Notes: a model not told the origin generated them from the sequence alone. DNA of 64,000 nucleotides from DATBVX01 sp963695985 (GCA_963695985.1 CAVOIC010000012.1:186001-250000), one strand, 5' to 3'; positions 42,761-52,152 are shown, counted from the first letter of the stretch. A program made the numbers and translations.

Positions 42761-42769
42761 TGCTAGACT
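42761..42769 (+). promoter_or_regulatory. Extended -10 promoter element for yicC
   Basis: TGC-TAGACT is an extended -10, with a predicted start about 23 bases before the yicC ATG. No convincing -35 at 17 bases. It resembles the elements before pilM (TGC-TATAAC) and the MATE gene (TGC-TATCCT). Confidence 0.42.
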
Positions 42770-42798
42770 TCGGCGCGGCTTTATAGCACCAATTCAAC

Positions 42799-43665
42799 AT
42801 GATCCGCAGCATGACGGGCTTTGCCCGGCGCGAGCAGTCGGGCCCCTGGGGAACGCTCACCTGGGAGCTGCGCACCGTCAATCATCGCTATCTTGAAGTG
42901 AGCTGCCGCCTGCCTGAGGAGCTGCGCGCGGCGGAAGGTGAGTTCCGGCAAACGATTGCTGGCGTCCTCCGGCGCGGCAAGGTCGACTGCACGCTCAACT
43001 TTCGTGCCTCGGCAGAAGCGGCCGGCCCGCTCGAGCTCAACCGACCATTGCTCGAAAAGCTCCTGGTTCGCACGCGCGAATTGACTGCCCTTGCAGGCGC
43101 GGTGGCGCCGATCAACCCGATCGATCTGTTGCGCTGGCCGGGTGTCGTTCAGGATCCGGGACGCGATGTGACACCGCTGCTCGCCGCGGCGCAGGCCGTG
43201 CTCGCCGAAGGCCTGAATGTTCTCACCGATGCGCGGGCGCGCGAAGGCGCGCGTATACGGGAAATGCTGCTGCAGCGATGTGAGCTGCTGCTGAAGCAGG
43301 TGGACGCTGTGATTCAGCGCCTGCCCGAAGTTCGCACTCGCATCCGCGCCCGACTCGCGGAGCGAGTCGCACAGCTCGGGGCCGAGCCGAATACAGAGCG
43401 ACTGGAGCAGGAGCTGGCGCTCCTCGCACAGAAGATGGATGTGGACGAGGAACTGGACCGGTTGCGCAGCCACATAGAAGAAGTCCGCAAGGCGCTCGAC
43501 GGCGCCGAGCCCGCCGGCCGGCGTCTCGACTTCCTGATGCAGGAGCTCAATCGCGAGGCGAACACGCTGTCATCGAAGTCGCAGGATGCCGAGACGACGC
43601 GCAGCGCCGTCGACATGAAAGTGATCATCGAGCAAATGCGCGAGCAGGTGCAGAACGTTGAGTAG
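42799..43665 (+). CDS. yicC: YicC-family endoribonuclease
   Basis: 288 residues. MIRSMTGFARRE at the start and the C-terminal half with NREANTLSSKS and VDMKVIIEQMREQVQNVE are diagnostic. E. coli YicC cuts RNA and promotes turnover of the small RNA RyhB. It is divergent from the PP2C-rph run and followed directly by gmk, whose start lies inside its last codons. Confidence 0.96.
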   Translation: MIRSMTGFARREQSGPWGTLTWELRTVNHRYLEVSCRLPEELRAAEGEFRQTIAGVLRRGKVDCTLNFRASAEAAGPLELNRPLLEKLLVRTRELTALAGAVAPINPIDLLRWPGVVQDPGRDVTPLLAAAQAVLAEGLNVLTDARAREGARIREMLLQRCELLLKQVDAVIQRLPEVRTRIRARLAERVAQLGAEPNTERLEQELALLAQKMDVDEELDRLRSHIEEVRKALDGAEPAGRRLDFLMQELNREANTLSSKSQDAETTRSAVDMKVIIEQMREQVQNVE

Positions 43666-44287
43666 AACCGGCGCGCGGCGCGGACGCCTGTTCGTGTGCG
43701 CAGCACCCTCAGGCGCGGGCAAGACGACGTTGGTTCGCGCCTTGATGGCGCGCGATCCGAATCTCAAGTTCTCGATTTCGTGCACGACTCGCCCGCAGCG
43801 ACCGAACGAGATCGATGGTCATGACTACCATTTCATCAACCGTGAAACGTTTGACCATATGGTGAGCACCGGAGAATTCCTCGAGCACGCGCAGGTGTTC
43901 GACAACTCTTACGGCACCCCGCGCCGCCAAGTCGAAGAGGCGCTCGCCCGTGGGCAGGACCTGATCCTCGAAATCGACTGGCAGGGCGCACGCCAGGTGC
44001 GCACCGCAATGCCGGACTGCATTTCGATCTTCATTCTCCCACCTTCGCGTGCCGCTCTGGAGCAGCGCCTGCACCAGCGGGCCACTGACTCCGATGTGGT
44101 GATCGCGAGGCGTCTGCGGGACGCGGTGGCCGACATTACCCACTGGCCGGAGTTCGATTACGTGATCGTGAACGATGACTTCGATCGCGCCCTGGCCGAC
44201 CTCAAGTCGATCGTGGCCGGTCACGGCGAAGCGTTGCGCTCGGACCGCCCGGAGCTCAAGGACTTGACTGCCGCGTTACTGGCATGA
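43658..44287 (+). CDS. gmk: Guanylate kinase
   Basis: 209 residues from TTG 43658, inside the last codons of yicC. P-loop APSGAGKTTL, the GMP-binding region SCTTRPQRPNEIDGHDYHF and the Arg of the lid (ARRLRDAV) are visible. It phosphorylates GMP to GDP and so links to the ppGpp enzyme two genes on. The TTG start and overlap suggest translation coupled to yicC. Confidence 0.97.
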   Translation: MSRTGARRGRLFVCAAPSGAGKTTLVRALMARDPNLKFSISCTTRPQRPNEIDGHDYHFINRETFDHMVSTGEFLEHAQVFDNSYGTPRRQVEEALARGQDLILEIDWQGARQVRTAMPDCISIFILPPSRAALEQRLHQRATDSDVVIARRLRDAVADITHWPEFDYVIVNDDFDRALADLKSIVAGHGEALRSDRPELKDLTAALLA

Positions 44288-44303
44288 GGCCCTGATCCTG
44301 CTG

Positions 44304-44309
44304 TAGACT
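44304..44309 (+). promoter_or_regulatory. Candidate -10 for rpoZ-spoT
   Basis: TAGACT, the same hexamer as before yicC, lies 48 bases before the rpoZ ATG, just after the gmk stop. A 9-base direct repeat ATCCTGCTG flanks the segment (one copy just before it, one before the rpoZ ribosome site). No clear -35. Confidence 0.3.
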
Positions 44310-44356
44310 TGCCGCCCCTTTTTTTCGGGCGCGGCCCGAATCCTGCTGAGGCTCAC

Positions 44357-44635
44357 ATGGCTCGAATCACCGTCGAAGATTGCCTGGAAAACATCGATAA
44401 CCTGTTTCAGCTGGTGCTGGTCGCGGCCAAGCGCGCGCGCCGACTCGCCAACGGCGCCGAGCCGAGCCTCGACTGGGAGAACGACAAGCCCACCGTAGTC
44501 GCCCTGCGGGAGATCGCAGCCGGCAACATCGGCGTGGAATTGCTCGAGGAGCAGGAAGCACCTGCGGAACCCGCCATTCCGGAGATGGAGCTGCCGACCG
44601 ACTTCAGGGCGCCGCAGCTCGGCCTGGGCGACTGA
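44357..44635 (+). CDS. rpoZ: RNA polymerase omega subunit
   Basis: 92 residues. MARITVEDCLE at the start, the central RARRLANG and KPTVVALREIAAGNI are the omega core. An acidic tail of about 30 residues follows. Omega assists assembly of polymerase and forms one ppGpp site, fitting its place before spoT. ATG 44357 has GAGG six bases upstream. Confidence 0.97.
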   Translation: MARITVEDCLENIDNLFQLVLVAAKRARRLANGAEPSLDWENDKPTVVALREIAAGNIGVELLEEQEAPAEPAIPEMELPTDFRAPQLGLGD

Positions 44636-44695
44636 ACCACGCCCCGCTCGGCCCGCCCCAGCAGGGCAGCCGGCCGTCGGGAGTCTGCCTGAGAA

Positions 44696-44725
44696 ACGGG
44701 GTCAGACCGCAGGGTCTGGCCCCGT
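44696..44725. repeat. 13-bp hairpin between rpoZ and spoT
   Basis: ACGGGGTCAGACC (44696-44708) pairs with GGTCTGGCCCCGT (44713-44725) around a four-base loop GCAG, with a single G-T wobble. A short T/C-rich stretch (CTTCATT) follows on the plus strand. It may end or attenuate the rpoZ transcript, or be a dispersed palindrome; similar GGGGTCAGACC palindromes are scattered in some proteobacterial genomes. Its core CAGACC-N4-GGTCTG equals the TetR operator arms at 18056-18071. Confidence 0.7.
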
Positions 44726-44800
44726 CTTCATTGGGCTTTGAACTCGGTGCGATTCGCCCACAGAATGGGACGAGAAGCGGTCGTCGAGCCTTGTTCTTCC

Positions 44801-46957
44801 ATGGATTACGCCTCCTCCCTTCTGAGTCTCCTGCCTGGCGGAAGGCGCGCCCTGGGCATCAATCAGCTCATCTCCAAGCTCGAGAACTACCTGCCGCCCG
44901 AACAGGTCGAGAAAGTCCAGCAGGCCTATGAGTTCGGCGCCGCCGCGCACAAGGGCCAGAAGCGCCTGTCGGGTGAGCCTTTCATCTCGCACCCGATCGC
45001 CGCCGCCAACATCCTCGCCGATCTGCACGTCGATGCGGAGACGATCATCGCCGCCATCCTGCACGACGTGATCGAAGATACGCCGACCGCGATGGAGCAG
45101 CTGGTCGAGCAGTTTGGACGGGAAGTCGCCGAGCTCGTCGACGGCGTCACCAAGCTGGATCAGATCAAGTTCAAGAGCCGCGAGGAGGCGCAGGCCGAAA
45201 GCTTCCGCAAGATGCTGCTCGCGATGGTGCGCGACATCCGCGTGATCCTGGTCAAGCTCGCCGACCGCATCCACAACATGCGTACGCTCGATGCCATGCC
45301 GCCGCCGAAACGCCGCAGCGTCGCGCGCGAGACGCTTGATATCTACGCGCCGATCGCCGACCGGCTCGGGCTCTACAGCATCAAGCTCGAGCTCGAAGAG
45401 CTCGGCTTCCGCGCGCTGTATCCGCAGCGCCACCGCATCATCGAGCGCGAGCTCAAGCGCGCGCGCGGCAACCAGAAGCAGTTCGTCGGCAAGATCGCGG
45501 ACAACCTGCGCTCGGTACTGGAGAAGGCAGGGATCCAGGCGAACGTCGAGGGCCGGGAAAAGCACCTCTACAGCGTCTACCGCAAGATGCGCAAGAAAGG
45601 CGTACCGCTCAACGAGATCGTGGACGTGTACGGATTTCGCATCGTGGTCGAGAGCGTCGACACCTGTTATCGCGCGCTCGGCGCGGTGCACGGCCTGTAC
45701 AAGCCCATGCCGGGGCGCTTCAAGGACTACATCGCGATTCCGCGCATCAACGGTTACCAGTCGCTGCACACGACGCTGTTCGGACCGAACGGCGTGCCGC
45801 TCGAGGTGCAGATCCGCACCGAGGACATGCACCGGGTCGCCGAGACCGGAATCGCGGCGCACTGGAAGTACAAGACCGGCGAGAAGGCGGGCAGCACCCA
45901 GCAGGACCGGGCGCGCGAGTGGCTGAATCAGCTGATGCAGATGCAGGAGGGCGGCAACTCCGAGGAATTCCTGGAGAGCGTCAAGGTCGACCTGTTCCCG
46001 GACAAGGTGTACGTGTTTACGCCCAAGGGCGAGATCCGGCGCCTGCCGCGCGGCGCCACGGCAGTCGATTTCGCCTACGCCGTGCACACCGACGTCGGCA
46101 ATCGCTGCGTGGCGGCGAAGATCGATCGGCGCCTCGCGCCCTTGCGCACGCCACTGCGCAACGGCCAGACCGTGGAGATCATCACGGCCAGGGGCGCAAC
46201 CCCCAATCCGGCCTGGGTCAATTTCGTCGTCAGTGCCAAGGCGCGCGCCTCGATCCGGCACTACCTGAAGAGCCTCAAGCGCAAGGAAGCCATCGAGCTC
46301 GGCCGCCGGCTCCTGAATCAGGCACTGGCCGAATTCTCGCTGACGTTGAAGAAGGTTGCCGACGAGCAGATGGACCCCATGCTTGCCGAGCTCGGCATGA
46401 AGAGCGCGGATGACCTATATGAGAAGATCGGGCTGGGCGAGCGCCTCGCGCCCCTAATTGCGCGGCGTCTGCTGCCAGTCGAGGATGCCGCGATGCCCAG
46501 TGGCTCGGCGCCCGCACCACTAGTGATCGCCGGGACCGAGGGACTGGTCATCACGTACGCGCGCTGCTGTTTTCCGATCCCGAACGATCCGGTCATGGCC
46601 TACTTGAGCAGCGGCCGCGGTGTGGTCGTGCACCGCGAGTCCTGCGGCAATCTCGCGGGCTACCGCAAGCAACCGGAAAAATGGATCTCGGTGAGCTGGG
46701 AAAAGAACCTCGATCGGCTCTTCAGCTCGCAGATCCGCGTCGAGGTGGCCAATCGAATGGGAGTGCTGGCGGCGGTGGCGGCGAGCATCGCCGGCACCGA
46801 GACCAACATCGACCACGTGTCACTCGACGAACGTGACGTCGACACTTCGACGCTGATCTTCGAGCTGCGGGTGCGCGATCGCAAACACCTGGCACGAGTG
46901 ATGCGCACCATCCGCAACATGCCCGACGTGCTCAGGGTCATCCGGACGATTGCCTGA
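44801..46957 (+). CDS. spoT: Bifunctional (p)ppGpp synthetase/hydrolase
   Basis: 718 residues from ATG 44801; ATG 44765 and TTG 44738 are in-frame alternatives and none has a clear ribosome site. The hydrolase HD domain is intact (AAILHDVIEDT). The synthetase domain has GRFKDYIA, the basic RxKD motif linked with bifunctional enzymes rather than RelA's acidic version, and EVQIRTEDMH. TGS, helical and C-terminal ACT domains follow. The intact HD site separates it from RelA, which should lie elsewhere. Order gmk-rpoZ-spoT-ridA-recG is conserved in Xanthomonas and Pseudomonas relatives. Confidence 0.96.
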   Translation: MDYASSLLSLLPGGRRALGINQLISKLENYLPPEQVEKVQQAYEFGAAAHKGQKRLSGEPFISHPIAAANILADLHVDAETIIAAILHDVIEDTPTAMEQLVEQFGREVAELVDGVTKLDQIKFKSREEAQAESFRKMLLAMVRDIRVILVKLADRIHNMRTLDAMPPPKRRSVARETLDIYAPIADRLGLYSIKLELEELGFRALYPQRHRIIERELKRARGNQKQFVGKIADNLRSVLEKAGIQANVEGREKHLYSVYRKMRKKGVPLNEIVDVYGFRIVVESVDTCYRALGAVHGLYKPMPGRFKDYIAIPRINGYQSLHTTLFGPNGVPLEVQIRTEDMHRVAETGIAAHWKYKTGEKAGSTQQDRAREWLNQLMQMQEGGNSEEFLESVKVDLFPDKVYVFTPKGEIRRLPRGATAVDFAYAVHTDVGNRCVAAKIDRRLAPLRTPLRNGQTVEIITARGATPNPAWVNFVVSAKARASIRHYLKSLKRKEAIELGRRLLNQALAEFSLTLKKVADEQMDPMLAELGMKSADDLYEKIGLGERLAPLIARRLLPVEDAAMPSGSAPAPLVIAGTEGLVITYARCCFPIPNDPVMAYLSSGRGVVVHRESCGNLAGYRKQPEKWISVSWEKNLDRLFSSQIRVEVANRMGVLAAVAASIAGTETNIDHVSLDERDVDTSTLIFELRVRDRKHLARVMRTIRNMPDVLRVIRTIA

Positions 46958-46967
46958 GGTGAGAGCA

Positions 46968-47354
46968 ATGCCGCGACAGATCATTCATACCGACAAAGCG
47001 CCCAAGGCGATCGGAACCTATTCCCAGGCAGTGCGCGCCGGCGACTTCGTCTTCATATCCGGCCAGGTACCGTTCGATCCGGCCAGCGGCGAGCTCGTGA
47101 GCGGCGAGATCGAGGTGCACATTCGCCGCGTGTTCGAGAACCTCAAGGCGATCGCGGAAGGCGCGGGCGCAGGCCTCGCACAGGCCGTGAAGCTCAATGT
47201 GTACCTCACCGATCTCAAACACTTCCCGGCCGTGAACCAGGTCATGGCGCAGTACTTCAAGGAACCGTACCCAGCGCGCGCCGCCGTCGGTGTTGCCGCC
47301 CTGCCGCGCGGCGCCCAGGTCGAAGTGGAATGCATTCTGTATCTCGGGAACTGA
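46968..47354 (+). CDS. ridA: RidA-family reactive imine deaminase
   Basis: 128 residues. KAPKAIGTYSQAVRAG, FISGQVPFDP and the C-terminal RAAVGVAALPRGAQVEVECI (catalytic Arg and Glu) are the RidA archetype. It hydrolyses 2-aminoacrylate and related imines made by PLP enzymes. It starts 11 bases after spoT, and its last 25 bases overlap recG. Confidence 0.95.
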   Translation: MPRQIIHTDKAPKAIGTYSQAVRAGDFVFISGQVPFDPASGELVSGEIEVHIRRVFENLKAIAEGAGAGLAQAVKLNVYLTDLKHFPAVNQVMAQYFKEPYPARAAVGVAALPRGAQVEVECILYLGN

Positions 47355-49429
47355 CGGCGTCCGAACAACGGCCGGTCACGGCACTGCACGGAGTCGGAGA
47401 GGCACTCGCCGGCAAGCTTGCGCGGCTCGGCGTCTTCACCATCCAGGATCTGCTCTTCCTTCTACCCCTGCGCTATGAAGATCGCACCCGCGTCGTGCCG
47501 ATCGGCACGCTCACCGTGGGAGCGCGCGCGGTGGTCGACGCCGAGGTGCAGCTCACCGAAGTCGTATTCCGGGGTCGACGACAGCTCCTGTCCCGGGTCG
47601 CCGATGGCTCGGGGTTCCTGACGCTGCGTTTCTTTCATTTCAACCAACGCCAGCAGCAATCGCTGGCGCGCGGAGTGCGACTGCGCTGTTACGGCGAGGT
47701 CCGCCGCGGCCCCCTGGGCCTTGAGATCGTGCATCCGGAGTATCGCTTGTTCGACACGGGGACCGGAGCACAGCTCGAAGAGGCGTTGACGCCAATCTAT
47801 CCTGGCACAGAGGGCGTACAGCAGGGCCGGTTACGCCGGCTCGCAGCGCAAGCGCTCGACATGGCACGCCAACAAGGCTTGAGCGATTGGCTGCCCGCGG
47901 CGGCACTGGCGCAGTGTCAGTGGCCCGACCTCATGGACGCGCTCGACTACGTGCATCGGCCGCCGCCAGATGCACGCCTCGACCTGCTCGCCGCGGTGCG
48001 CCATCCCGCGCAGCGCCGTCTGGCTTGCGAGGAACTGCTGGCGCACCAACTCAGTTTGAAGGTGCTGCGACGCGAAATTCGCAGCGATCCCGCGATTGCG
48101 CTGCCGAGCGCAGCGCTCGCCTCACGCCTGGTCGCAAGCCTGCCGTTCCAACTGACGCGCGCGCAGCGGCGTGCCTATGGCGAGGTCGCCACCGACCTGC
48201 GCGCGCCGCGCCCGATGCTGCGCCTCGTCCAGGGCGATGTCGGCTGCGGCAAGACCCTGATTGCTGCGCTCGCGGCTGCGCACGCCGCCGATGGCGGCTG
48301 CCAGGCCGCACTGATGGCGCCAACCGAGCTGCTGGCGGAACAGCACGCGCGCAATTTCACGCGCTGGTTCGAGCCGCTCGGTGTCGAAGTAACCTTGCTC
48401 GCCGGAAGACTACAGGGCCGCGCGCGCGCGCAGGCGCTGCGGGCAGTAGCCTCAGGCACAGCGCGTGTGATCATCGGCACGCACGCGCTGTTCCAGGAAG
48501 GTGTGCGCTTCAAGCGCCTGGCACTCGCCGTGATCGACGAACAGCACCGCTTCGGCGTGCACCAGCGCCTGAAGCTGCGCGACAAAGGGATGTGCGACGG
48601 TCGTCATCCGCACCAGCTGATCATGACCGCAACACCAATCCCGCGAACCCTGGCGATGACTGCCTATGCCGACCTCGACGTCTCGGTGATCGACGAGCTG
48701 CCTCCCGGACGCCGCGCGGTGCAGACAGTCGTGATGCCGGAGAGCCGGCGCGAGGAGGTGGTCGTCCGCATTCGCGAGGCCTGCGTGGCCGGCCGGCAGG
48801 TGTACTGGGTATGCCCGCTCATCGACGAATCCGAGGCTGCGCCCTACCAGGCGGCCGAGGAAACCGCCGCGGCGCTGGCCGAAGCGCTGCCGGGCATCCG
48901 CGTCGGCATCGTCCATGGGCGCATGACACCAACCCAGAAGGATGGCGCCATGGAGAGGTTTCGCCACGGCGAGCTGCAGCTGCTGGTCGCCACCACCGTC
49001 ATCGAGGTCGGTGTCGACGTTCCCAATGCCAGCCTCATGGTGATCGAAAACGCCGAGCGCATGGGCCTCGCGCAGCTGCACCAGCTGCGTGGTCGCGTGG
49101 GGCGCGGCGAGCACGCAAGCAGCTGCGTGCTGTTATATCGCTCGCCTCTGTCCGAGCTCGGACGCGAGCGCCTCGCGGTGCTGCGCGAAACCAATGACGG
49201 CTTCGAAGTGGCGCGCCGGGACCTGGAGCTGCGCGGCCCCGGCGAGCTGCTGGGCACGCGCCAGACCGGCCTGGCGCAGATGCGGGTGGCGGATCTGCTG
49301 CGCGATGCAGATCTGCTGCCCAGAGTGCAGCAGCTCGCCGAGCTGATGTTGGCCGAGCATGCCGATAACATAGCGCCGCTGATCGCACGCTGGGTTGGAC
49401 ACGGCGAAAGTTACGGAAAGATCGGATGA
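47330..49429 (+). CDS. recG: ATP-dependent DNA helicase RecG
   Basis: 699 residues. An N-terminal wedge/OB domain precedes two helicase domains: P-loop GDVGCGKT, DEQH box in VIDEQHRFG, TATPIPRTLAMT, and motif VI in HQLRGRVGRG. RecG regresses stalled replication forks. ATG 47330 lies inside ridA; its stop overlaps the ubiA start (ATGA). The TRG-like C-terminal helix is present. Confidence 0.97.
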   Translation: MHSVSRELTASEQRPVTALHGVGEALAGKLARLGVFTIQDLLFLLPLRYEDRTRVVPIGTLTVGARAVVDAEVQLTEVVFRGRRQLLSRVADGSGFLTLRFFHFNQRQQQSLARGVRLRCYGEVRRGPLGLEIVHPEYRLFDTGTGAQLEEALTPIYPGTEGVQQGRLRRLAAQALDMARQQGLSDWLPAAALAQCQWPDLMDALDYVHRPPPDARLDLLAAVRHPAQRRLACEELLAHQLSLKVLRREIRSDPAIALPSAALASRLVASLPFQLTRAQRRAYGEVATDLRAPRPMLRLVQGDVGCGKTLIAALAAAHAADGGCQAALMAPTELLAEQHARNFTRWFEPLGVEVTLLAGRLQGRARAQALRAVASGTARVIIGTHALFQEGVRFKRLALAVIDEQHRFGVHQRLKLRDKGMCDGRHPHQLIMTATPIPRTLAMTAYADLDVSVIDELPPGRRAVQTVVMPESRREEVVVRIREACVAGRQVYWVCPLIDESEAAPYQAAEETAAALAEALPGIRVGIVHGRMTPTQKDGAMERFRHGELQLLVATTVIEVGVDVPNASLMVIENAERMGLAQLHQLRGRVGRGEHASSCVLLYRSPLSELGRERLAVLRETNDGFEVARRDLELRGPGELLGTRQTGLAQMRVADLLRDADLLPRVQQLAELMLAEHADNIAPLIARWVGHGESYGKIG

Positions 49430-50364
49430 ATGCGGCCACACGCTTCCTGCAGCTGCGCCAGTCGCTGCGCGCACATCCCCTGATCTCCAGCACGCTGCCG
49501 CGGCTGTTGGCGACGCTGCGCGAGTACGCGCTGCTCATGCGGTTGCATCGGCCCATCGGCATCTGGCTGCTCATGTGGCCGATGCTGTGGGCGCTGTGGG
49601 CGGCAGGCGATGGTCGCCCCAACGAGCGCACGTTCATCGTCTTCATGCTCGGCACGCTGATCATGCGTTCGGCCGGCTGCGTGATGAACGATTACGCTGA
49701 TCGCGATCTGGATCCGTTCGTCACGCGCACGCGCGACCGTCCGCTGGCGGCGCGACGTATCACCACCACTGAGGCGCTGCTCCTGTTCCTGGTGCTGTGT
49801 CTGCTCGCGGTCGGACTCCTGCTTACCTTGAATCCGCTCGCGCAGCTCTATGCCGTGGTGGGCGCGCTCCTGACCGTCAGCTATCCGTTCCTGAAGCGTT
49901 TCTTCCCCGTGCCGCAGTTCTATCTCGGTGCGGCCTTTGGCATCGCGGTGCCAATGGTCTTTGCGGCGCAGACCGGCGCGGTGCCGAAGCTCGCGTGGGT
50001 TATCTTCTGTGCGGCCGTGCTGTGGGCGGGGGTCTACGACACGCTGTACGCCATGGTCGACCGCGACGACGATCGCAGGCTCGGCATCCGCTCCAGCGCC
50101 ATCCTGTTTGGCGATGCGGATCGCATTCTCATCGGCGTGATGCAGCTCATGGTGTTGTTCGCACTGGTGCTGGTGGGACGCGACATGCACTACGGCTACT
50201 GGTACTGGGCCGGCCTGGGCGCGGGCGCGGTCTCGTTCGCATGGCAGCAGTGGCTGATCCGCGCTCGCGATCCCCAGGCTTGCTTTCGCGCCTTCAACAA
50301 CAACCACTACTTTGGAATGCTGGTCTTTCTCGGCATCCTGTTGCATTACGTGTTCGCCGCCTGA
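49426..50364 (+). CDS. ubiA: 4-hydroxybenzoate octaprenyltransferase
   Basis: 312 residues and about nine helices. The two prenyl-diphosphate sites are MNDYADRDLDPF (N-D-x2-D-x3-D type) and YDTLYAMVDRDDD. It attaches the polyprenyl tail in ubiquinone synthesis, feeding the aerobic chain whose oxidases lie at 55-64 kb. ATG 49426 overlaps the recG stop; its 3' end overlaps convergent comF by 19 bases. Confidence 0.95.
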   Translation: MNAATRFLQLRQSLRAHPLISSTLPRLLATLREYALLMRLHRPIGIWLLMWPMLWALWAAGDGRPNERTFIVFMLGTLIMRSAGCVMNDYADRDLDPFVTRTRDRPLAARRITTTEALLLFLVLCLLAVGLLLTLNPLAQLYAVVGALLTVSYPFLKRFFPVPQFYLGAAFGIAVPMVFAAQTGAVPKLAWVIFCAAVLWAGVYDTLYAMVDRDDDRRLGIRSSAILFGDADRILIGVMQLMVLFALVLVGRDMHYGYWYWAGLGAGAVSFAWQQWLIRARDPQACFRAFNNNHYFGMLVFLGILLHYVFAA

Positions 50365-51098
50365 GCGCGCGCGACTGCCCAGATCTCGACCGTGCGTGCA
50401 CCCGCGCGCTTGAGCACCCGCGCCAGCTCGCTCGCAGTGCTGCCCGTCGTCAGCACGTCGTCCAGCACGGCCACGTGCGGGAGATTGAGCCGGCCAGTAA
50501 CCTCAAAGGCATGGCGCACGTTGCGCCGGCGCGTTCTCGCGTCGAGCTCGGTCTGGTCTGCAGTTGCGCGTACGCGCCGACACAGTCGATCCGCGACCTC
50601 GATGCCCAGCCGCCGCGAGATCGGCCGCGCGAGTTCGTCGGCCTGATTGAAGCCACGCTCCCGGTGGCGCGACGGATGCAGCGGAACCGGCACGATGAGC
50701 TGCGGTCCGGGCCCAGGGCGCGCGGCAAGGTGGTCCGCCAGCAAACTCCCGAGCACGCGGCCATAAGAAAGAATGCCGCGATACTTGAAGGCCCGAACCA
50801 GCTGGTCGAGTGGATAGGCGTAGCGAAACGGCACGATCGCGCGCTCGAAGCGCGGCGGCCTACGCAGGCAATGACCACAGATGAGCTCCCCGCCGGGTGC
50901 ACCCGGCAGCGGGGTGGCGCACCGAAGGCACGCATGCGTGTTCAACGGCAGGTCGGAGGCGCAGTCCCGACACAGGTCGAGGACCGGTGCCTGCCCGCGC
51001 TCGCCGCACAGAATGCAGCTCGGAGGCAGGATCACGCCCTGTACACGTAGTAGCCAACCGTTAACCAGGCTGCGCTGTCCGAGTTGACAGAGTTTCAT
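50346..51098 (-). CDS. comF: ComF-family phosphoribosyltransferase-like protein
   Basis: 250 residues from ATG 51098. A Cys-rich zinc-ribbon region lies near residues 28-75 (CILCG, CRDCA, CLRCA, CGHC). A type I PRTase-like domain ends in the PRPP loop VAVLDDVLTTGSTASE. Family members support natural transformation (ComFC, GntX). It is divergent from bioB, a conserved neighbour pair. Confidence 0.92.
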   Translation of the reverse strand: MKLCQLGQRSLVNGWLLRVQGVILPPSCILCGERGQAPVLDLCRDCASDLPLNTHACLRCATPLPGAPGGELICGHCLRRPPRFERAIVPFRYAYPLDQLVRAFKYRGILSYGRVLGSLLADHLAARPGPGPQLIVPVPLHPSRHRERGFNQADELARPISRRLGIEVADRLCRRVRATADQTELDARTRRRNVRHAFEVTGRLNLPHVAVLDDVLTTGSTASELARVLKRAGARTVEIWAVARAQAANT

Positions 51099-51171
51099 GC
51101 AGCACCGAATACTGCCCGGCGCCCGCGCGGCCGCCACGCGGCAAATGTGCCGCAAACGGGATGAAATTCGG

Positions 51172-52152
51172 ATGCACACTCTCCTGCCGGAAAGCCCGGA
51201 CACGATTCGCCACGACTGGGCGCTCAAGGAAGTGAGCGCGCTCTTCGCGCTGCCGTTCGCCGACCTCATGTTCGCGGCCCAGCGCACACATCGCGCGCAT
51301 CACGCGCCCAACCAGGTGCAGGTGAGCACGCTCCTCAGCATCAAGACCGGCGGCTGTCCCGAAGACTGCGCCTACTGCCCGCAGAGCATTCGCTACGACA
51401 CCGGAGTGGAACGCGAGGCGCTCATGGACGTCGACGCGGTGGTGGCGCGCGCGCGCACCGCGAAGGAAGCGGGCGCGACACGCTTCTGCATGGGTGCCGC
51501 TTACCGCAGCCCCAAGGCGCGCGAGCTCAGACAGATTGCTGACATGGTGCGTGAAGTGCGCGCACTCGGCCTCGAGACCTGCGCCACGCTCGGCATGTTG
51601 ACGCAGGCCCAGGCCGATGAGCTCAAGGCGGCGGGCCTCGACTACTACAACCACAACCTCGATACCTCCGCTGAGCACTATGAAAAGATCATCACCACGC
51701 GCACCTACCAGGATCGGCTCGACACCCTGACCGCGGTGCGCGCCGCCGGCATCAAGGTGTGCTGCGGCGGAATTCTCGGCATGGGCGAAACCGAGCTCGA
51801 CCGCGCCCGGCTGCTGCATACGCTCGCGACGCTGCCGGAGCACCCGGAAAGCGTGCCGATCAATCAGCTGGTCCAGGTTCCGGGCACGCCGCTCGATGGC
51901 GCCCCCCGGCTCAATCCCCTCGAGTTCGTGCGCGCGGTCGCCGTGGCGCGCATTCTGATGCCGAAGGCGCACGTGCGGCTCTCGGCTGGACGCAGCGAGA
52001 TGAGTGACGAGCTGCAGGCGCTGTGTTTCCTGGCAGGCGCCAACTCGATCTTTTACGGCGAGAAGCTCCTGACCACCGGGAACCCCGACGTCGCCCACGA
52101 CCGGGAGCTGTTCGAGCGCCTCGGAGTCGAGCCTGAGCCCTGTACTGCTTGA
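51172..52152 (+). CDS. bioB: Biotin synthase
   Basis: 326 residues, radical SAM. The cluster motif is CPEDCAYCPQS; YYNHNLDTS and ITTRTYQDRL are typical. It inserts sulfur into dethiobiotin using its auxiliary [2Fe-2S] cluster. ATG 51172 is preferred over in-frame ATGs at 51097 and 51145, which would add basic N-terminal residues not usual in the family. No BirA-type operator was recognised upstream. Confidence 0.96.
   Translation: MHTLLPESPDTIRHDWALKEVSALFALPFADLMFAAQRTHRAHHAPNQVQVSTLLSIKTGGCPEDCAYCPQSIRYDTGVEREALMDVDAVVARARTAKEAGATRFCMGAAYRSPKARELRQIADMVREVRALGLETCATLGMLTQAQADELKAAGLDYYNHNLDTSAEHYEKIITTRTYQDRLDTLTAVRAAGIKVCCGGILGMGETELDRARLLHTLATLPEHPESVPINQLVQVPGTPLDGAPRLNPLEFVRAVAVARILMPKAHVRLSAGRSEMSDELQALCFLAGANSIFYGEKLLTTGNPDVAHDRELFERLGVEPEPCTA

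Noticed and set aside
44702..46261. 519-codon open frame on the minus strand opposite spoT
   Set aside because: It lies entirely antisense to a gene with intact catalytic motifs. High GC makes long antisense frames common, and the translation shows a His/Glu/Arg-rich mix without domains.
51047..51171. BirA-type operator between comF and bioB
   Set aside because: No TTGTAAACC / GGTTTACAA pair at 14-16 base spacing; the GTTAACC stretch present has no matching arm.
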